Assembly (NCBI RefSeq): GCF_000504165.1
Contig: NZ_AYSE01000004.1
Location: 186,001 to 250,000, forward strand
Length of the DNA: 64,000 bases
Origin: Bacillus sp. FJAT-14578
GTDB lineage: Bacteria; Bacillota; Bacilli; Bacillales; Bacillaceae_H
Direction of reading: 5' to 3'
Position 1 is the stretch's first letter; the number at the start of each line of letters is the position of its first letter. Of the stretch, positions 60,067 to 64,000 are shown piece by piece. The notes under the pieces are model-generated. The model had not been told where the DNA came from and did not search any database. It saw nothing but the letters and a program-made list of their open reading frames with translations. A program made the translations under genes and the position numbers.

Positions 60067-62958
60067 ATGGGGATGAAAAACAACGAACAAAATCCATGGC
60101 ATAATTTTCATGGTCCAAACCTTGGCTATGTGATGGAGCAATATGAGCGTTATTTGAATAATGCAGACTCTGTTGATGTGGAATTAAAAGAGCTGTTTGA
60201 AAACTGGGGAGCTCCCTCGTTTGAAGCAGAACGCGTCAACGAAGCCGGCGGAAATTCGTTTGTTGCCCCTTCCAATGCACCACATATCGACAAGGTCGTA
60301 AAGGCGGTAAAATTTGCTGAATATATTCGTTCATATGGCCACTTAGCAGCCAAAATCAATCCTTTAGAAAAGAGTGTCGATGAGGCCTATATATTGAATC
60401 CTGAAAAATTCGGTTTAACAGAAGAAGATTTGAAAGCGATTCCTGCTAAGGCGATATGGGATCATTCGCCGGATGAGGTTCGAACGGCAGACGAAGCGAT
60501 TGCACGCTTGAAAGAGATTCATAAAGGTTCTTTAGCCTATGAATTTGATCATGTGCATGACCTTGAAGAGCGCACTTGGCTAACCCAAATGGTTGAGACT
60601 GGTGCCATTCATCGCGACTTCTCTAAGCCAGAACAAACAGAGCTTTTAAAAAGACTGGCAGAAGTTGAAGGATTTGAGCAATTTTTGCATCGAACATTTG
60701 TCGGGCAAAAGCGATTCTCGATTGAGGGAGTCGATATGCTTGTTCCCATGCTTGACGAACTCATTAAAGAAGGCGTGCATGACGGGGTGCACAATGTGAT
60801 GATCGGAATGGCCCATAGAGGACGCTTAAATGTGTTAGCGCACGTATTGGGTAAACCTTACGGCAATATTTTTTCAGAATTCCATCATTCTCCGAACAAG
60901 GATCTTTTCCCTTCCGAAGGCTCACGGGGCATCAATTACGGCTGGACAGGGGATGTAAAGTATCACTTAGGGGGAGACCGTTCGATTGAAGAATCGGAAA
61001 CCATCCATGCACGCATTACATTAGCGAACAACCCGAGCCATCTCGAATTTGTTGATCCTGTTGTTCTTGGATTTGCCAGAGCGGCTCAGGAAGAAAGAGA
61101 CAAGGCTGGGTATCCGGAACAAGATGTATCGAAATCGTTTGCCATTTTGATACATGGGGATGCAGCGTTTCCAGGTCAGGGAATTGTAGCTGAAACCTTG
61201 AACTTAGGGGGATTAAGAGGCTATCAAACAGGCGGAACCATTCATATTATCGCTAACAATATGGTCGGTTTCACAACAGACAGCCCGGATTCCCGTTCGA
61301 CGAAATATGCGAGTGACCTGGCCAAAGGATATGAAATACCAGTTATTCACGTTAATGCAGATGATCCACAAGCTTGTTTGGCGGCGATCGATCTTGCTTA
61401 TCAATACCGTTCACGCTTTAAAAAAGATTTCTTGATTGACTTAGTCGGCTATCGACGTTTCGGGCATAACGAGATGGATGACCCGGCTGTTACCCAGCCG
61501 CAGCTCTATAAAAAAATCAACGTCCATCCAACGGTCAAAACGTTGTATGCAAAGAAATTGCAAGAGCAGGGAATCTTGAGTGCGGAAGAAGCAGAAAAAA
61601 TCAATCAAGAGGTTCAAACGAAACTTCAAAGTGAATATGACAGAATTTCCGATAAAGGCAAGGATGAGCAAGTGAAAGAAGTGGAAGTACCAGAACTCAT
61701 CGCTAAAGGAATTCCGGATATGAATACAAAATTGCCGCTTGAAACGCTGCGTGAAATAAACAGGGACTTGCTGAAGTGGCCTGAGGACTTCAATGTGTAT
61801 CCGAAGTTAAAGCGGATTTTAGAGCGTCGTATCCATTCGCTTGAAGGGGATGGTAAAGTGGAGTGGGCGCTTGCTGAAACTCTAGCGTTTGCCGCCATTT
61901 TACAAGATGGTACACCAATTCGTTTGACCGGCCAGGATTCCGAGCGCGGAACGTTTGCTCATCGCCATGTTGTGTTGAATGACACGGAAACAGGTAAAAA
62001 GTTTTCACCGCTTCATCGTTTGCCTCAAGCAAAGGCATCATTTGCGATTCATAACAGTCCCCTTTCTGAAGCAGCGGTGGTCGGCTTTGAATATGGTTAT
62101 AACGTCTTTGCTCCGGAAACGCTCGTTCTTTGGGAAGCCCAGTATGGGGATTTTGCCAATACGGCTCAAGCTTTATTCGATCAATTCGTTTCTGCGGGAC
62201 GTGCAAAGTGGGGACAAAAATCAAGCCTTGTGCTGCTGTTGCCTCACGGGTATGAAGGACAGGGGCCGGAGCATTCAAGTGCTAGATTGGAGCGCTTCTT
62301 GCAACTAGCTGCGGAAAACAACTGGACGGTAGCCAACTTGACAAGTGCTGCCCAATATTTCCATATTTTGCGTCGTCAAGCGGCCATTACAGGAACGGAT
62401 TATGCCCAACCGTTAGTCATTATGACACCAAAGAGCTTATTGCGCCATCCGCTAACGGCTTCACCTTATACATCATTGAGCGAGGGAAGCTTCCAGACGG
62501 TTATCGAGCAGCCTGAGCTTGGGAAAAAACCGGAAAAAGTGGAACGTTTAATTTTAACGACGGGCAAGGTGGCAATCGATCTTGCCGTAGAAATCGACCG
62601 GGTGAAAGAAAAGCAGGATCTAGACTGGGTACATGTTGTGCGCGTCGAACAGTTATATCCGTTCCCAATGGGAGAAATCGATGCCATTCTTCGACGCTAT
62701 CCAAATGTAAAAGAAATCGTATGGGTTCAAGAAGAACCGAAGAATATGGGGGCATGGCATTATCTTGCACCAATTTTATATGACTTGTCTCCAGATAACG
62801 TAAAAGTGCGTTATATTGGACGTCCAGACCGTTCAAGCCCTGCTGGCGGAGAGCCGAATGTCCACAAGAAAGAACAAGAACGAATCGTGACGGAAGCTCT
62901 TAGCAAAAACAGCATTTGGGATATCCAAACAAACGAACAAAATTTAACGAACTACTAA
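60067..62958 (+). CDS. odhA: 2-oxoglutarate dehydrogenase E1 component
   Basis: A 963-aa thiamine-diphosphate enzyme of the TCA cycle that decarboxylates 2-oxoglutarate. N-terminal [20 protein letters not shown], the active-site stretches [19 protein letters not shown] and [10 protein letters not shown], and the transketolase-like C-terminal half are all present. Length is close to that of B. subtilis OdhA. GGGGG lies upstream of ATG 60067. A cre site controls it. odhB follows after a repeat element. Confidence 0.95.
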   Translation: MGMKNNEQNPWHNFHGPNLGYVMEQYERYLNNADSVDVELKELFENWGAPSFEAERVNEAGGNSFVAPSNAPHIDKVVKAVKFAEYIRSYGHLAAKINPLEKSVDEAYILNPEKFGLTEEDLKAIPAKAIWDHSPDEVRTADEAIARLKEIHKGSLAYEFDHVHDLEERTWLTQMVETGAIHRDFSKPEQTELLKRLAEVEGFEQFLHRTFVGQKRFSIEGVDMLVPMLDELIKEGVHDGVHNVMIGMAHRGRLNVLAHVLGKPYGNIFSEFHHSPNKDLFPSEGSRGINYGWTGDVKYHLGGDRSIEESETIHARITLANNPSHLEFVDPVVLGFARAAQEERDKAGYPEQDVSKSFAILIHGDAAFPGQGIVAETLNLGGLRGYQTGGTIHIIANNMVGFTTDSPDSRSTKYASDLAKGYEIPVIHVNADDPQACLAAIDLAYQYRSRFKKDFLIDLVGYRRFGHNEMDDPAVTQPQLYKKINVHPTVKTLYAKKLQEQGILSAEEAEKINQEVQTKLQSEYDRISDKGKDEQVKEVEVPELIAKGIPDMNTKLPLETLREINRDLLKWPEDFNVYPKLKRILERRIHSLEGDGKVEWALAETLAFAAILQDGTPIRLTGQDSERGTFAHRHVVLNDTETGKKFSPLHRLPQAKASFAIHNSPLSEAAVVGFEYGYNVFAPETLVLWEAQYGDFANTAQALFDQFVSAGRAKWGQKSSLVLLLPHGYEGQGPEHSSARLERFLQLAAENNWTVANLTSAAQYFHILRRQAAITGTDYAQPLVIMTPKSLLRHPLTASPYTSLSEGSFQTVIEQPELGKKPEKVERLILTTGKVAIDLAVEIDRVKEKQDLDWVHVVRVEQLYPFPMGEIDAILRRYPNVKEIVWVQEEPKNMGAWHYLAPILYDLSPDNVKVRYIGRPDRSSPAGGEPNVHKKEQERIVTEALSKNSIWDIQTNEQNLTNY

Positions 62959-62967
62959 AAAATGTAT

Positions 62968-63168
62968 GTTCAAAAAGGAGGACAAAAAGGACCGAGAAGT
63001 TCAAGGAAGCGCCGCTTTGAGCAACGGAACGTATGTTATGAATACGTGAGTAGCGGAAAAGCAAGCTAATGAAGCCCGACTAAAAACCGCCACGTCCTGT
63101 GGCGAACGTCGGATCAGTACTTCCTGTACAAGTAATTTCGACGGTCATTTTTCCCGGACTTTTTGAAC
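62968..63168. mobile_element. 201-bp MITE-like element inside odhAB
   Basis: Its ends are GTTCAAAAAG (62968-62977) and the exact complement CTTTTTGAAC (63159-63168). The inside holds further inverted segments, such as CGCCACGTCCTGTGGCG, and has no coding frame. It resembles a repeat found between genes of several Bacillus species as I recall it. It lies between odhA and odhB, which are normally adjacent. Confidence 0.8.
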
Positions 63169-63235
63169 AACCTCTAAAACATATATATAAGCTGCCAATG
63201 TCGCTGCAGTCTTAGGAACAGGGAGGATATGGAAC

Positions 63236-64000
63236 ATGATTGAAATCAAAGTACCTGAACTAGCAGAATCCATTTCAGAAGGAACAGTTTTACAATGGCT
63301 GATCAAAGTGGGAGATCAAGTCAATAAAGGGGAGAGCATCGTAGAGCTTGAAACGGATAAAGTCAACTTAGAAGTGACGGCAGAAGACTCGGGCGTTGTA
63401 ACGAAACTTTTGAAAGAACCTGGTGACACGGTGGAGGTTGGCGATATCATCGCGGTTTTAGATGCACAGTCAGAAGCGGGAGCGCCTCCTGTTGCTCAGG
63501 AAGAAGCAACGGTTCCTGAAGAGAAACAGGAAGAACTGGTGGCTGTCAGCCAAGCGAGTGCTCAATCGACTGTACAAGAGTTGGAAAATGGAAAGCGTCC
63601 GATTGCCTCTCCAGCAGCGAGAAAACTAGCGAGAGAGCTGAAAATCGATTTGAATGCCGTGCAAAGCAGTGACCCGTTTGGCAGAATCCGTCCCAACGAT
63701 GTAAAAGCACATGTGGAGGCACCATCAGCGAAGCCGGAAGTGAAGCAAGAAAAAGCAGCTCCAGTGGCTGCACCAAAACAAGCGGAAGCAAATCCGGCAA
63801 AACCGGAGGAACGCGTTAAAATGTCACGCCGCCGTCAAACGATCGCGAAGCGTCTTGTTGAGGTTCAACATACAGCCGCTATGTTAACGACATTTAATGA
63901 AGTGGACATGACAGCGGTCATGAATTTAAGAAAGAAACGAAAAGATGCTTTCTATGAAAAGCATGATGTACGTCTTGGATTCATGTCTTTCTTTACAAAA
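63236..64000 (+). CDS. odhB: dihydrolipoamide succinyltransferase (E2), truncated by window end
   Basis: The first 255 residues are visible; the frame runs off the window. The lipoyl domain spans 1-76, with the lipoyl Lys in ELETDKVNLEV. A long Ala/Pro/Glu-rich linker follows, then the E1/E3-binding domain (ASPAARKLARELKIDLNAVQ) and the start of the catalytic domain (SRRRQTIAKRLVEVQHTAAM). GGGAGG precedes ATG 63236. Partner of OdhA in the 2-oxoglutarate dehydrogenase complex. Confidence 0.95.
   Translation, partial: MIEIKVPELAESISEGTVLQWLIKVGDQVNKGESIVELETDKVNLEVTAEDSGVVTKLLKEPGDTVEVGDIIAVLDAQSEAGAPPVAQEEATVPEEKQEELVAVSQASAQSTVQELENGKRPIASPAARKLARELKIDLNAVQSSDPFGRIRPNDVKAHVEAPSAKPEVKQEKAAPVAAPKQAEANPAKPEERVKMSRRRQTIAKRLVEVQHTAAMLTTFNEVDMTAVMNLRKKRKDAFYEKHDVRLGFMSFFTK

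Noticed and set aside
1..64000. rRNA or tRNA genes, prophage genes, CRISPR arrays, replication origin
   Set aside because: I looked for the usual motifs and saw none in this window.

Overview
The window comes from a spore-forming member of the Bacillaceae (Bacillus sensu lato). Signs of this are two ger germinant-receptor operons, an acoABCL-acoR acetoin cluster with its SigL (sigma-54) promoter, a four-gene yclNOPQ-type siderophore importer, DUF948, DUF2164, DUF6376 and FbpB-like proteins, and AGGAGG-type ribosome binding sites with occasional TTG or GTG starts. I see no rRNA, tRNA, prophage or CRISPR array. The species cannot be named from the sequence alone.

Layout. 1-3.3 kb: end of a GerA-GerC-GerB receptor operon. 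3.3-7 kb: small, mostly hypothetical genes, including a 41-aa basic protein behind a yybP-ykoY (Mn2+) riboswitch, a PAP2 phosphatase and an FbpB-like peptide. 7.2-13.7 kb: uppP, a lipoprotein cyclophilin, an MBL hydrolase with a structured leader, an AEC transporter, a LysR regulator, a hydrolase and DUF2164. 13.8-22.1 kb: the acetoin block (sigma-54 promoter, acoA, acoB, acoC, acoL, bdhA, then acoR with a cre-overlapped promoter). 22.4-30.7 kb: housekeeping and hypothetical genes, including a fabH with a FapR-like operator and an rRNA methyltransferase. 31.2-34.9 kb: a second, complete germinant-receptor operon in A-B-C order. 35.3-39.4 kb: VOC, YlmA-type ATPase, zinc-ribbon and DegV genes. 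39.8-46.5 kb: a compact signalling island holding a small membrane protein, a membrane PP2C phosphatase, a transmembrane trypsin-like protease fused to an FHA domain, a soluble PP2C phosphatase, a Hanks-type Ser/Thr kinase with PASTA and C-terminal extracellular repeats, and a zinc-ribbon/FHA protein. 47-51.8 kb: galE, a chemotaxis receptor with a CRP/Fnr-type site at about -42, and an acyl-CoA ligase. 52-56.3 kb: yclNOPQ with three Fur boxes. 56.4-57.7 kb: a MerR regulator and a tiny basic gene with a LexA (SOS) box inside its promoter. 57.8-59.7 kb: an apparently intact group IIC intron inserted behind a terminator. 60-64 kb: odhA and the start of odhB, separated by a 201-bp element with terminal inverted repeats.

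The intergenic regions carry several families of dispersed, hairpin-rich repeats. R1 is about 155 bp (8.06, 18.66 and 37.38 kb). R2 is IS605-end-like (25.2, 39.5, 46.6 and 54.9 kb). R3 is the 'tctagctcc...cgcttttctta' type (11.4 and 43.2 kb). Several sit inside operons (acoL-bdhA, yclP-yclQ, PP2C-kinase, odhA-odhB).

The least ordinary parts are the kinase/phosphatase/FHA/protease island, the Mn2+-riboswitch small gene, the SOS-box small gene next to the intron, and the repeat insertions within operons. All functional calls rest on reading motifs and on recalled family knowledge. No database search was run.
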